From Xinfangfangia pollutisoli (lineage in GTDB: Bacteria > Pseudomonadota > Alphaproteobacteria > Rhodobacterales > Rhodobacteraceae): DNA of 40,759 nucleotides. Below are positions 9,145-19,721 of this stretch, in pieces (position 1 is the first letter of the stretch; each line of letters begins with the position of its first letter). Below the pieces are notes generated by a model. The model saw only the letters and a list, made by a program, of their open reading frames with translations. It ran no database searches and had not been told where the DNA came from. Both the position numbers and the translations under genes were made by a program. The DNA is taken from assembly GCF_020179405.1 (NCBI RefSeq), contig NZ_JAICBZ010000034.1:1-40759 (forward strand), written 5' to 3'.

Positions 9145-9196
9145 CCGGGGGTTTTGCACCCCCGGGCCCCCGCAGGATATTTATGCAGAGAGGAAG
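9145..9196. terminator. GC hairpin next to a dispersed 22-nt element, 3' of the acetyltransferase gene
   Basis: A stem with arms CCGGGGG (9145-9151) and CCCCCGG (9159-9165) and a 7-nt loop can terminate transcripts of the minus-strand acetyltransferase gene. Beside it, 9175-9196 reads GGATATTTATGCAGAGAGG followed by AAG. This matches the reverse complement of 38428-38449 at 21 of 22 positions. In both places C-rich tracts adjoin the same end of the element. The terminator role is inferred from position. Confidence 0.55.
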
Positions 9197-9205
9197 GCTG
9201 GAGGA

Positions 9206-9781
9206 TCAGGCTAGGGTTTTGGTGAAGAGGGTCCAGGTGGCGGCATCGACCTGCCAATCGCCCCTGACCACCGGGCGGCTGGCCTGTTCGGCAAAGCCCT
9301 TGGCGCGGTAGAGGCGCTGGGCGTCTTGATGGGTGTCGGCGGCGATCAGGCTGATCGTGCGGTGGCCCAGATCGCGCGCCACCGTCTCGGCCTGGGCCAG
9401 CAGGGCCGCGCCGCAGCCCTGGCCGCGGAAGGCCGGGTAGGTGGCCAGCACGTTCAGATACCAGGCGCCGGGGGCCAGCGCTTCCAGTTCCAGCAGCGGC
9501 ACGAAGATCGGCGGCGTGTCGGCTTCGATCACGGCCGGGGTCGCGTCGGCGGGATAGCCCAACAGGCCGGCCGCAACCTGGCCGTCGATTTCCGCCATCC
9601 AGGCGTTGGAATACGAGAAATTGCCGGTCTCGCGCGCCGCGCGTTCGCGGCCCAGGGCCCAGGGGTCGCCCTGGGGGCCGACCGATTTCTTCCAGAAATG
9701 CAGCGGCAGGTCATCGGCCGCCAGATTGATGAAGCGCGTCAGATGGTCGGCATCCGACGCAATGGCCTTGCGGATCTGCAT
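9206..9781 (-). CDS. GNAT-family N-acetyltransferase
   Basis: The product has 191 residues. The start MQIRKAIASDADHLTRFI is chosen at 9781 because a GAAAGGG ribosome site precedes it. The acetyl-CoA-binding motif A is clear: WYLNVLATYPAFRGQGCGAA, containing the R/Q-x-x-G-x-G/A signature as RGQGCG. The C-terminal motif B, IAADTHQDAQRLYRAKGFAE, is also typical. The acceptor is unknown; the fold fits small-molecule or amino-acid acetyltransferases. It is divergent from the cupin gene at 9922. Confidence 0.85.
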   Translation of the reverse strand: MQIRKAIASDADHLTRFINLAADDLPLHFWKKSVGPQGDPWALGRERAARETGNFSYSNAWMAEIDGQVAAGLLGYPADATPAVIEADTPPIFVPLLELEALAPGAWYLNVLATYPAFRGQGCGAALLAQAETVARDLGHRTISLIAADTHQDAQRLYRAKGFAEQASRPVVRGDWQVDAATWTLFTKTLA

Positions 9782-9921
9782 AGTTGGGCCCTTTCCCGGT
9801 CTGAGGCGCCTTCCCTGCCGCAGGGCGCGGGGCGGCGCAAGGGGCTGTCGCGGCGCTTGCCAGGCTGCGGGCAAGGCCCTACCACCGGCACGAACCGCAA
9901 AGCCATTCAGGAAGGAACGAG

Positions 9922-10275
9922 ATGAGCGACATGGTTTTCCGCCTGCCCGCGCCGGGGCCCGAGCCGAGGCTGACCGATCTGGACGGCTGGGTGAAGGTCG
10001 AGGGCAACCCGACGATGAAGACCTGGGTGCAGCACACGTCGCTGGATGGCAGCGTGATCAGCGGCACCTGGGAGGCGACGCCGGGCAGCTGGCATGCCAG
10101 CTATCAGTTCTACGAATTCGTCCATCTGATCGAAGGCCAGATCACCATCACCCCCGACGGCGCCGATCCGGTGACGCTGCGGCCGGGCGATGCCTTCGTG
10201 GTCGAGCCGGGCTTCAAGGGCGTCTGGAAGATCGAGGCGCCGGTGAAGAAGCATTTCTGCATCAAGCTGAAGTAA
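9922..10275 (+). CDS. Cupin-domain protein
   Basis: The product has 117 residues and is a single small beta-barrel of the Cupin_3 type. Cupin motif 1 is degenerate around YQFYEFVHLIEGQITITPDG (67-86), and motif 2 is RPGDAFVVEPGFKGVW. Only one histidine of the usual metal triad is evident in motif 1, so a bound metal is uncertain. The start has a GGAAGGAACGAG leader. It stands alone, convergent with mdh, with a strong shared terminator between them. Members of this group are often near amino-acid or polyamine metabolism, but nothing here fixes the substrate. Confidence 0.85.
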   Translation: MSDMVFRLPAPGPEPRLTDLDGWVKVEGNPTMKTWVQHTSLDGSVISGTWEATPGSWHASYQFYEFVHLIEGQITITPDGADPVTLRPGDAFVVEPGFKGVWKIEAPVKKHFCIKLK

Positions 10276-10311
10276 CGGCGGGGCTTGGGGCAGCTTTCAG
10301 GTCGGAAAATG

Positions 10312-10341
10312 GAAAGGGGCGCCGCAGCGGGCGCCCCTTTC
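10312..10341. terminator. Bidirectional terminator between the cupin gene and mdh
   Basis: A perfect 12-bp stem, GAAAGGGGCGCC (10312-10323) with GGCGCCCCTTTC (10330-10341), encloses a 6-nt loop. It lies between two convergent genes and has A/T runs at both outer ends, so it can stop transcription from both sides. Confidence 0.85.
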
Positions 10342-10358
10342 GCATCGTGTCGGACCGA

Positions 10359-12223
<1,865 letters not shown>

Positions 12224-12354
12224 CCCGGCTGGCCGCCCGGCGGCAGGAATTCGGCGCGTATTTCTGCGATGCGGCAAATCCGGGCTTGCCGAAAATGGCA
12301 ACTTCGCTATGTCATGCGCAAGATTCTTTCGCAGCGCCTTCGCCGGAGATTGCC

Positions 12355-13215
12355 ATGTCGCGCCCCTACCGTTCGGTCCTGTATATTCCCGGTTCGAAAG
12401 AGCGGGCGCTGGAAAAGGCGCGCGACCTGGCCTGCGATGCGATCATCTTCGATCTGGAAGATGCGGTGGCGCCGGAGGAAAAGCCGGCGGCGCGCGCGCT
12501 GCTGGTGCAGGTGCTGAAGGATGTCGATTTCGGCAACCGGGCGCGGATCGTGCGGATCAACGGGCTGGATACCGAATGGGGCGCGGCCGATGCGGCGGCG
12601 ATGGAACGCGCGCTGGGCGAAGGGGCCAAGATCGACGCGGTGCTGGTGCCCAAGGTCTCCGCTCCGGGCATGCTGGACGATGTGGCGCGGATCGTGCCGG
12701 GCGCCGATCTTTGGGCGATGATGGAGACCGCGGCGGGCATGCTGAACGCGGGCGCGATCGCCGCGCATCCGCGGCTGAAGGGCATGGTGATGGGCACGAA
12801 TGACCTGGCGAAAGAGCTGGGCAGCCGCTTCCGCCCCGACCGGCTGGCGATGCAGACTGGTCTGGGACTTTGCCTGCTGGCGGCGCGTGCCAATGGAAAG
12901 ATCATTGTTGACGGTGTCTACAATGCCTTCAAGGACGAGGACGGGTTGCGGGCGGAATGCGATCAGGGCCGCGACATGGGCTTTGACGGCAAGACGCTGA
13001 TCCACCCGGCGCAACTGGCCATCGCCAATGCCGCCTTCGCGCCCTCGGATGCGGAAATCGACCTGGCCCGCCGCCAGATCGCGGCTTTCGAGGCGGCCAA
13101 GGCCGCGGGGCAGGGCGTGGCGGTGCTGGACGGCCGGATCGTCGAAAACCTGCATATCGTCACCGCCGAGGCGCTGCTGGCCAAGGCCAAGGCGATTGCG
13201 GCGCTGGGGCATTAA
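12355..13215 (+). CDS. mcl2: CitE-family (3S)-malyl-CoA thioesterase
   Basis: The product has 286 residues in the HpcH/HpaI-CitE fold. The signature SVLYIPGSKERALEKA (7-22) and the metal/acid motif IIFDLEDAVAPEEK (30-43) are clear, as is VLVPKVSAPGMLDDVA. In Rhodobacter sphaeroides the shorter paralogue, Mcl2, hydrolyses (3S)-malyl-CoA to malate and CoA, while the longer Mcl1 is the L-malyl-CoA/beta-methylmalyl-CoA lyase. Length and the neighbouring mesaconyl-CoA hydratase favour Mcl2. A citrate lyase beta subunit is unlikely because no citD or citF is near. The start at 12355 has CGGAGAT before it. Confidence 0.85.
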   Translation: MSRPYRSVLYIPGSKERALEKARDLACDAIIFDLEDAVAPEEKPAARALLVQVLKDVDFGNRARIVRINGLDTEWGAADAAAMERALGEGAKIDAVLVPKVSAPGMLDDVARIVPGADLWAMMETAAGMLNAGAIAAHPRLKGMVMGTNDLAKELGSRFRPDRLAMQTGLGLCLLAARANGKIIVDGVYNAFKDEDGLRAECDQGRDMGFDGKTLIHPAQLAIANAAFAPSDAEIDLARRQIAAFEAAKAAGQGVAVLDGRIVENLHIVTAEALLAKAKAIAALGH

Positions 13216-13254
13216 GATAAGCTTGGGCGGAATTTTCCCCCCGCGGAGGCGCGT

Positions 13255-13803
13255 ATGTCCCTGATTCTTCTGATCGTTGGTCTTGCGCTCTGGGCGGGCG
13301 CGCATCTGTTCAAACGGCTGGCCCCGGCGGCCCGGGCGCGGATGGGCGATCCGGGCAAGGGCGCGGTGGCGCTGGCGCTGCTGGCGGCGCTGGTGCTGAT
13401 GGTGCTGGGCTATCGCGGCGCGGAGTTCACCTATCTTTGGGATCCGCCGCGCTTCCTGATCCATGTGAACAACCTGCTGATGCTGATCGCCGTCTTCCTG
13501 TTCGCGGCCGACGGGATGCGGGCGCCGCTGATCGGGCGGATGCGCCATCCGCAACTTACCGCTGTCAAGACCTGGGCCCTCGCGCATCTGCTGGTGAATG
13601 GCGATCTTGCCAGTGTCATCCTGTTTGGTGGCCTGCTGGCCTGGGCGGTGGTCGAGGTGATCGTGATCAACCGTGCCGTGCCGGTCTTTGTGCCGAAACC
13701 CGTGAAGCCGGGCGCGACCTGGAAGGCGGCCCTGGCCACGCCGGTCGCGCTGGGGCTGATCATGCTGATCCACAACTGGCTGGGCCCGCAGCCCTGGCCA
13801 TAA
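13255..13803 (+). CDS. NnrU-family membrane protein
   Basis: This 182-aa integral membrane protein has about five hydrophobic segments. The start MSLILLIVGLALWAGAHLFKRLAP, the segment YLWDPPRFLIHVNNLLMLIAVFLFA and the HPQLTAVKTWALAHLLVNGD motif are characteristic of NnrU. The family was named from denitrification clusters (nitric oxide response) in Rhodobacter and is related to isoprenoid-methylating NnrU/NnuR proteins. No denitrification gene or FNR-type box is seen here, so its role in this place is unclear. It follows mcl2 by 39 bp and is followed after 10 bp by the DUF1737 gene. Confidence 0.85.
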   Translation: MSLILLIVGLALWAGAHLFKRLAPAARARMGDPGKGAVALALLAALVLMVLGYRGAEFTYLWDPPRFLIHVNNLLMLIAVFLFAADGMRAPLIGRMRHPQLTAVKTWALAHLLVNGDLASVILFGGLLAWAVVEVIVINRAVPVFVPKPVKPGATWKAALATPVALGLIMLIHNWLGPQPWP

Positions 13804-13813
13804 GGAGGTTCCC

Positions 13814-14017
13814 ATGCGCCTTTACCGTTTCCTGTCGGATGACGACACCTCGGCCTTCTGCCACAAGGTCAGCCTGGCCCTGTCGAAAGGCTGGGAGCTG
13901 CAGGGCAGCCCGACCTATGCCTTCGATGCGGCCCGCGGCGTGATGCGCTGCGGCCAGGCGGTGACCAAGGACGTGCCCGGCACCTATTCCCCCGATCTGA
14001 AACTGGGCGAGATGTAA
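13814..14017 (+). CDS. DUF1737-domain protein
   Basis: The product has 67 residues. Its sequence, MRLYRFLSDDDTSAFCHKV through WELQGSPTYAFDAA, matches the short DUF1737 fold in which a conserved KGWELQG segment follows an amphipathic helix. The ribosome site (TAAGGAGG) overlaps the NnrU stop, so the two are probably coupled. Function of the family is unknown. Its place between NnrU and mch is the same as I recall for Rhodobacter sphaeroides. Confidence 0.85.
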   Translation: MRLYRFLSDDDTSAFCHKVSLALSKGWELQGSPTYAFDAARGVMRCGQAVTKDVPGTYSPDLKLGEM

Positions 14018-14041
14018 GTCGGCCCCGCCGACGCAGGAGGC

Positions 14042-15073
14042 ATGATGAAAACCAATCCCGGCCGGTTTTTCGAGGATTATCAGCTGGGTGAGGTGATCGC
14101 CCATGCCGTGCCCCGCACGCTTTCGGGCGGCGAGCGGGCGCTGTATCACGCGCTTTATCCGGCGCGCGGGGCGCTGTATTCCTCGGACGCTTTCGCCCGC
14201 GCCTGCGGTCTGCCGCAAAGCCCGCTGGACGATCTGATCGCCTTCCATAGCGTTTTCGGCAAGACCGTGCCGGATATCAGCCTGAATGCGGTGGCCAATC
14301 TGGGCTATGCCGAGGGCCGCTTTCTGGCGCCGGTCTGGCCGGGCGACACGCTGCGCGCCGAAAGCACGGTGATCGGGCTGAAGGAGAATTCCAACGGCAA
14401 GTCGGGTGTGGTCTGGGTGCGCACGCGCGGGCTGAACCAGCACGGCCAGCCGGTGCTGGACTATGTCCGCTGGGTGATGGTGCGCAAGAACCGCGCGACA
14501 CCCGCGCCGGCGCCGGTTGTTCCCGAACTGCAAGCTTTCGTGCCGCCCGAGGCGCTGGTGGTGCCCGAGGGGTTGGATTTCTCCAACTACGATTTCGCTC
14601 TGGCAGGGGAAAGGCACCGCTGGGGCGATTATGAAATCGGCGAGACCATCGACCATGTCGATGGCGTGACCGTCGAAGAGGCCGAGCATATGCTGGCCAC
14701 CAGGCTGTGGCAGAACACCGCCAAGGTGCATTTCGACGCCACTTTCCGCGAAGACGGCAAGCGGCTGATCTATGGCGGCCATGTCATCAGCCTGGCGCGG
14801 GCGCTGTCGTTCAACGGGCTGGCCAATGCGCAGATGATCGTGGCGCTGAACGGCGGTGCGCATGCCAATCCCTGCTTTGCCGGCGATACGGTGAAGGCCT
14901 GGTCCGAAGTGCTGGACCGCGCCCCCACCGCCGCCCCGGGCGTGGGCGCGCTGCGGCTGCGGCTGGTCGCGGTGAAGCAGGGCGCCGCGCCCTTTGCCCT
15001 GAAGGACGCGGCCGGCAAGTACCGGCCCGAAGTGCTGCTGGATCTGGATTACTGGGCGCTGGTGCCGGTCTGA
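14042..15073 (+). CDS. mch: Mesaconyl-CoA hydratase
   Basis: The product has 343 residues with two MaoC-like hot-dog domains. The first covers about 1-165 (FFEDYQLGEVIAHAVPRTLS), and the second runs from about 195 (YEIGETIDHVDGVTVEEAEH) to the end. In the ethylmalonyl-CoA pathway it hydrates mesaconyl-C1-CoA to beta-methylmalyl-CoA for acetate assimilation. The gene has two consecutive ATGs, 14042 and 14045. AGGAGG ends at 14040, so 14045 has the better spacing. It ends 264 bp before sdhC. The nearby Mcl2-type thioesterase acts in the same pathway. Confidence 0.9.
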   Translation: MMKTNPGRFFEDYQLGEVIAHAVPRTLSGGERALYHALYPARGALYSSDAFARACGLPQSPLDDLIAFHSVFGKTVPDISLNAVANLGYAEGRFLAPVWPGDTLRAESTVIGLKENSNGKSGVVWVRTRGLNQHGQPVLDYVRWVMVRKNRATPAPAPVVPELQAFVPPEALVVPEGLDFSNYDFALAGERHRWGDYEIGETIDHVDGVTVEEAEHMLATRLWQNTAKVHFDATFREDGKRLIYGGHVISLARALSFNGLANAQMIVALNGGAHANPCFAGDTVKAWSEVLDRAPTAAPGVGALRLRLVAVKQGAAPFALKDAAGKYRPEVLLDLDYWALVPV

Positions 15074-15153
15074 CCGCCGCCACCGCGCCCGTCGCGCCGC
15101 GCGGCGCTAGGGCGATTCCAGCCGCGCCGCGCCGGGGGCTTGCCGGCGAAATT

Positions 15154-15184
15154 TGTGATCACTTCCTGAAAAAGCGTGATCACA
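15154..15184. promoter_or_regulatory. 31-bp double palindrome upstream of sdhC
   Basis: TGTGATCACT (15154-15163) and CGTGATCACA (15175-15184) share the perfect 8-bp palindrome GTGATCAC and lie 21 bp apart. The spacer holds CTGAAAAAG. Aligned on the plus strand, it matches the element before sucC (6770-6800) at 27 of 31 positions, spacer included. It lies about 154 bp upstream of the sdhC start, upstream of a weak candidate promoter, TTGCCA-N18-TGCAAT, from 15197. That would suit an activator or a looping repressor. Confidence 0.7.
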
Positions 15185-15337
15185 TGCGGAAAAAATTGCC
15201 AGGTTTAGCGCCAACAGGCTGCAATTGCGGCAAAGCCGGGCGTGACTTGGCTGAAAAATCGGTTATGCAAGGGCCAGGGACAAGCGCGCTCGCCCACCGG
15301 ATCAGGCGGGCGGCAGCCAGCGACGAAGGGACATGAC

Positions 15338-15724
15338 ATGGCAGAGGCCAAACGGGTCGAACGGCCCCTCTCCCCCCATTTGCAGATCTACCGCTGGCAG
15401 GTTCCGATGCTGACATCGATCCTGACCCGCATCACCGGCCACGCGCTGATCGCGGCTTTCGTGCTGGTGATCTGGTGGCTTCTGGCCGCGGCGACATCGG
15501 AGAGCTACTTCAATTTCGTGAATGCCATCGCCACCAGCTGGTTCGGCGATCTGGTCTTCGCGGGCTCGCTTTGGGCGATCTGGTACCATTACCTCGCCGG
15601 GCTGCGGCACCTTTACTATGATGCGGGCAAGGGGCTGGACGTGCCCACGGCGGAAAAGCTGGGCTGGGCCTGCATCATCGGTTCGGTCGTGCTGACCGTG
15701 ATCACAATCCTTCTGGTTCAGTGA
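15338..15724 (+). CDS. sdhC: Succinate dehydrogenase cytochrome b556 subunit
   Basis: This 128-aa membrane anchor has three transmembrane helices (about 28-52, 62-84 and 106-127). The N-terminal RPLSPHLQIYRWQVPMLTSI is typical of SdhC and includes the quinone-site region. The signature HYLAGLRHLYYD (84-95) fits the cytochrome b556 pattern and includes the candidate haem-ligand histidine. The ATG at 15338 is used because AAGGGA lies 7-8 nt upstream; earlier in-frame ATGs would add an unlikely tail. It opens the sdh operon and is followed after 7 bp by sdhD. Confidence 0.95.
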   Translation: MAEAKRVERPLSPHLQIYRWQVPMLTSILTRITGHALIAAFVLVIWWLLAAATSESYFNFVNAIATSWFGDLVFAGSLWAIWYHYLAGLRHLYYDAGKGLDVPTAEKLGWACIIGSVVLTVITILLVQ

Positions 15725-15731
15725 GGACGCC

Positions 15732-16103
15732 ATGCGCTATCTGACCCCCCGCAAACGGGCCGAGGGCCGCGGTGCCGCGCATTCGGGCACCCATCACCAT
15801 TGGTCGATGACCCTGTCCTCGGTCGGGCTGGCATTCCTGGTGCCGACCTGGATCTATGTCTTCGGCACCACGCTGGGCCAGGACCATGCCGGCGTTGTCG
15901 ACACCTTCTCGCGCCCCTTCCCGGCGATCCTGACGGCGCTGCTTTTGGTGATCGGCATGCGCCATTTCGCCATGGGCGCGACGATGATGGTCGAGGATTA
16001 CACCCGCGGCACCGGCCGCAAGCTGGCGGTTCTGGGCATCGTGATGCTGTCCTGGCTGATCGGCGCGGTGGGGATTTTCGCGCTGGCCAAGCTTGCGCTG
16101 TAA
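15732..16103 (+). CDS. sdhD: Succinate dehydrogenase hydrophobic membrane anchor
   Basis: The product has 123 residues with three membrane helices. The N-terminus MRYLTPRKRAEGRGAAHSGT and the segment HHHWSMTLSSVGLAFLVP are as in alphaproteobacterial SdhD. The family histidine in GMRHFAMGATMMVEDY can serve as a haem or quinone-site residue. With SdhC it fixes the catalytic dimer to the inner membrane and passes electrons to ubiquinone. The start has GAGGA before it, 7 bp past the sdhC stop. Confidence 0.93.
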   Translation: MRYLTPRKRAEGRGAAHSGTHHHWSMTLSSVGLAFLVPTWIYVFGTTLGQDHAGVVDTFSRPFPAILTALLLVIGMRHFAMGATMMVEDYTRGTGRKLAVLGIVMLSWLIGAVGIFALAKLAL

Positions 16104-16115
16104 GGGACGGAACAG

Positions 16116-17921
16116 ATGACGACGGCTTATCCTTACGAAGTGCATGATTACGACGTGGTCGTGGTGGGGGCCGGCGGCGCGGGCTTGCGCGCCACGCTGG
16201 GCATGGCCGAACAGGGCCTGCGCACCGCCTGCGTGACCAAGGTCTTCCCGACCCGCAGCCATACGGTGGCGGCCCAGGGCGGCATCGCGGCCAGCTTGGG
16301 CAATATGGGCCCGGACAGCTGGCAATGGCACATGTATGACACGGTGAAGGGCAGCGACTGGCTGGGCGACACCGATGCGATGGAATATCTGGCGCGCGAG
16401 GCCCCGAAGGCGGTCTATGAGCTGGAGCATTACGGCGTGCCGTTCAGCCGCACCGAAGAGGGCAAGATCTATCAGCGCCCCTTCGGCGGCCATACGACCG
16501 AATATGGCGAAGGCCCGCCGGTGCAGCGCACCTGCGCCGCGGCCGACCGCACCGGCCACGCGATCCTGCACACGCTGTATGGCCAATCGCTGAAGAACAA
16601 TGCCGAGTTCTACATCGAATATTTCGCCATCGACCTGATCATCACCGACGGCGTCTGCACCGGCGTGGTGACCTGGAAGCTGGATGACGGCACGATCCAT
16701 GTCTTCAACGCCAAGATGGTGGTTCTGGCGACCGGCGGCTATGGCCGCGCCTATTTCTCGGCCACCTCGGCCCATACCTGCACCGGCGACGGTGGCGGCA
16801 TGGTCGCGCGGGCCGGCCTGCCGCTGCAGGACATGGAATTCGTGCAGTTCCACCCGACCGGCATCTATGGCTCGGGCTGTCTGATCACCGAAGGCGCCCG
16901 CGGCGAGGGCGGCTATCTGACCAACAGCGAAGGCGAGCGCTTCATGGAGCGTTACGCTCCGCACTATAAGGACCTGGCGCCGCGCGACTATGTGTCCCGC
17001 TGCATGACGATGGAAATCCGCGAAGGCCGCGGCGTGGGCCCCAACAAGGACCATATCCATCTGCACCTGAACCACCTTCCGCGCGAGTCGCTGGAACTGC
17101 GCCTGCCGGGCATCACCGAAAGCGCCCGCATCTTTGCCGGCGTCGATCTGCACAAGGAACCGATCCCGGTTCTGCCGACGGTGCATTACAACATGGGCGG
17201 CATTCCCACCAACTATTGGGGCGAGGTGCTGAACCCGACCGCCGCCAATCCCGATGCGGTCTTCCCAGGCCTGATGGCGGTGGGCGAGGCGGGCTGTGCC
17301 TCGGTCCATGGCGCGAACCGTCTGGGATCGAACTCGCTGATCGACCTGGTGGTCTTCGGCCGCGCCGCGGCGATCCGCGCGGGGCAGGTGGTCCGCAAGG
17401 ACGCGCCCGTGCCGGGCGTGAACAAGGCCGAGGTCGACAAGGCGCTGAGCCGCTTCGACGGCTTGCGCCATGCCAATGGCGGCACGCCCACGGCCGAGCT
17501 GCGGCTTGAGATGCAGCGCACCATGCAGGCCGACGCGGCCGTGTTCCGCACCGAGGCCACGCTGGCCGAGGGCGAGAAGAAGATGACCGCCATCGCCGGC
17601 AAGCTGGGCGATCTGAAGGTCACCGACCGCAGCCTGGTCTGGAACAGCGACCTGATGGAGACGCTGGAACTGACCAACCTGATGCCCAACGCGCTGGCGA
17701 CGATCTACGGGGCGCATGCCCGGACCGAAAGCCGCGGCGCCCATGCGCATGAGGATCATCCGACGCGGGACGATGCCAATTGGCGCAAGCACACGCTGGC
17801 CTGGGTCGATGGCAACAAGGTCACGCTCGACTTCCGGCCGGTGCATGTCGATCCGCTGACGACCGAAGCGGATGGCGGCATCAGCCTGAAGAAGATCGCG
17901 CCGGCGGAGCGGAAGTTCTGA
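16116..17921 (+). CDS. sdhA: Succinate dehydrogenase flavoprotein subunit
   Basis: This 601-aa catalytic subunit oxidises succinate to fumarate with covalently bound FAD. The Rossmann motif [12 protein letters not shown] lies at 15-26. The FAD-linked histidine is H49 in [16 protein letters not shown]. The motif [12 protein letters not shown] and the substrate segment [11 protein letters not shown] are intact, as is [13 protein letters not shown] near residue 355. Its length is normal. Its TGA overlaps the ATG of the next small gene (TGATG), and three lipoprotein genes separate it from sdhB. Confidence 0.98.
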   Translation: MTTAYPYEVHDYDVVVVGAGGAGLRATLGMAEQGLRTACVTKVFPTRSHTVAAQGGIAASLGNMGPDSWQWHMYDTVKGSDWLGDTDAMEYLAREAPKAVYELEHYGVPFSRTEEGKIYQRPFGGHTTEYGEGPPVQRTCAAADRTGHAILHTLYGQSLKNNAEFYIEYFAIDLIITDGVCTGVVTWKLDDGTIHVFNAKMVVLATGGYGRAYFSATSAHTCTGDGGGMVARAGLPLQDMEFVQFHPTGIYGSGCLITEGARGEGGYLTNSEGERFMERYAPHYKDLAPRDYVSRCMTMEIREGRGVGPNKDHIHLHLNHLPRESLELRLPGITESARIFAGVDLHKEPIPVLPTVHYNMGGIPTNYWGEVLNPTAANPDAVFPGLMAVGEAGCASVHGANRLGSNSLIDLVVFGRAAAIRAGQVVRKDAPVPGVNKAEVDKALSRFDGLRHANGGTPTAELRLEMQRTMQADAAVFRTEATLAEGEKKMTAIAGKLGDLKVTDRSLVWNSDLMETLELTNLMPNALATIYGAHARTESRGAHAHEDHPTRDDANWRKHTLAWVDGNKVTLDFRPVHVDPLTTEADGGISLKKIAPAERKF

Positions 17922-18310
17922 TGGCGGGGCTGTGGCATGGGCGGGGGGCTGCGCGCGCGGGGGCGATCTGCCTGTGCCTTGTCCTTCCGGCCTGTGTGGC
18001 AGGGGGCCAGGCGGTGATGCAGGAGACGACCCGCGGCCTGGCGCGCAGCGCCGTGAATGCGGCCGCGCAGCGCTATGTCCCGGGCGTCAATGTCACGCCC
18101 TATACCGATTGCGTCATCAACAATGCCTCGACCGGAGAGCTGATCCAGCTGGCCCAGGCGGCCAGCGCGGGCGGGCAGGAAATCGCCACCCGCGCCTGGC
18201 CGGTGGTCAGAACCATCGCCAGCCGCCCCGAGGCGACGCAATGCTTCGTCACGACCCTCTCGGCCGGCGGAATGCTGGCCGCGCAGGGGGCCGCATTCGG
18301 AGGATTGTGA
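17921..18310 (+). CDS. Lipoprotein 1 in the sdh operon
   Basis: This 129-residue product starts with a lipoprotein signal ending LVLPAC. The mature part has two cysteines, in PYTDCVINN and ATQCFVTT. The gene overlaps the sdhA stop by 1 bp, so translation is probably coupled. Its middle aligns with the next gene product. Both show TTR followed by Ala/Val-rich helix, a first Cys, LA plus a Gly, and an arginine-proline segment ending in CF (IASRPEATQCF here, IALRPAAQSCF in the next). I do not recognise a family beyond hypothetical proteins seen in this operon position in related bacteria. Confidence 0.8.
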   Translation: MAGLWHGRGAARAGAICLCLVLPACVAGGQAVMQETTRGLARSAVNAAAQRYVPGVNVTPYTDCVINNASTGELIQLAQAASAGGQEIATRAWPVVRTIASRPEATQCFVTTLSAGGMLAAQGAAFGGL

Positions 18311-18627
18311 TGACGAAGCTTGCCCTTGTCCCCTTGGCTTTCCTGGCGCTGGCGGCCTGCGATCCGCAGGCGATGGCCGACAAGACCACCCGCAACATGG
18401 CGGCCGATGTCGTCCGCCCGGTGGTTGGCCGCGACATGCCCGCCGCCCCGGCCGAGGCCGCGACGCAATGCATCCTGGATGCGGCGGCGGTTGAGGAACA
18501 GCGTGCCCTGGCCCGCGATTACGGGGTCGAGGCCGGCAGCCAGACGCGTGAAAACATCCGCAACATCGCCCTGCGCCCGGCAGCCCAAAGCTGCTTCGCG
18601 TCGCATGGCGTGCCGCCGGTGAAATGA
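18310..18627 (+). CDS. Lipoprotein 2 in the sdh operon, paralogue of lipoprotein 1
   Basis: The product has 105 residues. MTKLALVPLAFLALAAC is a lipoprotein signal with the lipobox LAAC. The mature chain has two cysteines (ATQCILDAA and AQSCFASHG). TTRNMAADVV and IRNIALRPAAQSCF align with lipoprotein 1, so the pair probably arose by tandem duplication and then diverged. The start overlaps the previous stop by 1 bp (TGATG), and its own stop overlaps the third lipoprotein start. Outer-membrane or inner-membrane anchoring cannot be told; residue +2 is Asp, which in enteric bacteria signals inner-membrane retention. Confidence 0.8.
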   Translation: MTKLALVPLAFLALAACDPQAMADKTTRNMAADVVRPVVGRDMPAAPAEAATQCILDAAAVEEQRALARDYGVEAGSQTRENIRNIALRPAAQSCFASHGVPPVK

Positions 18628-18923
18628 TGCGGCGCGCGGCTGTCCTTTCCCTGCTGGTGCTGCTGACCGCCTGCGGCCCGATGACGGTGCAGCAGGCCGA
18701 GCGCGAATGCTATGAACGGGCCCGGCTGGCCCAGCAACCGCGCGGTCAGGTCAAGATCGGCGGCACCTCGGGCGGCAAACTGGCCGGCGGGCTGGATCTG
18801 CATGTCTCTTCCGATTACCTGACGGGCAAGGACCCCTCGGCCGTCTACGAAACCTGCGTCATGGCGAAATCCGGCGAGCCGCCCTCGCGGCCGCTTTACG
18901 ACAGACCCGACTGGAAAGGCTGA
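18624..18923 (+). CDS. Lipoprotein 3 in the sdh operon
   Basis: This 99-residue product begins [23 protein letters not shown] is the lipobox. Two further cysteines lie in ERECYERA and YETCVMAK. A glycine-rich stretch, [21 protein letters not shown], fills the centre. It does not align clearly with lipoproteins 1 and 2, though the number of cysteines is the same. The ATG overlaps the upstream TGA by 4 bp, and sdhB follows 7 bp after its stop. The unbroken coupling makes all three small proteins co-expressed with the dehydrogenase. Confidence 0.8.
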   Translation: MMRRAAVLSLLVLLTACGPMTVQQAERECYERARLAQQPRGQVKIGGTSGGKLAGGLDLHVSSDYLTGKDPSAVYETCVMAKSGEPPSRPLYDRPDWKG

Positions 18924-18930
18924 TATCCCA

Positions 18931-19710
18931 ATGGTCCAGTTCACGCTTCCGAAGAACTCGAAGATCCGCACCGGCAAGACCTGGCCCAAGCCCGAGGGCG
19001 CCAAGAACGTGCGGGCGTTCCACATCTATCGCTGGAATCCCGATGACGGGAAGAACCCGCAGATCGACACCTATTTCCTGGACATGGACAAATGCGGTCC
19101 CATGGTCCTGGACGCGCTGATCAAGATCAAGAACGAGATCGACCCGACGCTGACCTTCCGCCGGTCCTGCCGCGAAGGCATCTGCGGAAGCTGCGCGATG
19201 AACATCGACGGGCTGAACCATCTGGCCTGCATCTACGGGCTGGACGAGATCAAGGGCGACGTGAAGATCTACCCGCTGCCGCATGCGGCCGTGGTCAAGG
19301 ACCTGATCCCGGACCTGACGCATTTCTATGCCCAGCATGCCTCGATCATGCCCTGGCTGGAAACCAAGACCAACACGCCGGGCAAGGAATGGCGCCAGTC
19401 GATCGAGGATCGGGCCAAGCTGGACGGGCTTTATGAATGCGTGATGTGCGCGTCCTGCAGCACGTCCTGCCCCAGCTACTGGTGGAATGCCGACCGCTAT
19501 CTCGGGCCCGCCGCGCTGCTGCATGCCTATCGCTGGATCATCGATTCGCGCGATGAAGCCACGGGCGAGCGGCTGGATGCGCTGGAAGATCCGTTCAAGC
19601 TGTACCGCTGCCACACGATCATGAACTGCGCCGAGACCTGCCCGAAGGGGCTGAACCCGGCCAAGGCGATTGCCGAGATCAAGAAGATGATGGTCGAGCG
19701 CGTCGTCTGA
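18931..19710 (+). CDS. sdhB: Succinate dehydrogenase iron-sulfur subunit
   Basis: The product has 259 residues and relays electrons from FAD to quinone through three Fe-S clusters. The [2Fe-2S] site is [16 protein letters not shown] plus HLACIYG. The ferredoxin-like half has [16 protein letters not shown] and [17 protein letters not shown] for the [4Fe-4S] and [3Fe-4S] clusters. All ligands are present. It is the last gene of the operon, 7 bp after lipoprotein 3. It is followed by a three-part palindrome and by convergent mtnA. Confidence 0.98.
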   Translation: MVQFTLPKNSKIRTGKTWPKPEGAKNVRAFHIYRWNPDDGKNPQIDTYFLDMDKCGPMVLDALIKIKNEIDPTLTFRRSCREGICGSCAMNIDGLNHLACIYGLDEIKGDVKIYPLPHAAVVKDLIPDLTHFYAQHASIMPWLETKTNTPGKEWRQSIEDRAKLDGLYECVMCASCSTSCPSYWWNADRYLGPAALLHAYRWIIDSRDEATGERLDALEDPFKLYRCHTIMNCAETCPKGLNPAKAIAEIKKMMVERVV

Positions 19711-19721
19711 CGCGCGCGGGA

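Noticed and set aside
15698-15706. GTGATCAC copy near the sdhC end, and another at 31562-31569 in the EF-hand gene
   Set aside because: Single half-elements inside coding sequence, without the partner 21 bp away; expected from codon use (VIT).
15702-17846. A 714-aa minus-strand open frame opposite sdhA
   Set aside because: Low-complexity His/Arg/Gln-rich translation opposite a certain gene; typical GC-rich shadow.
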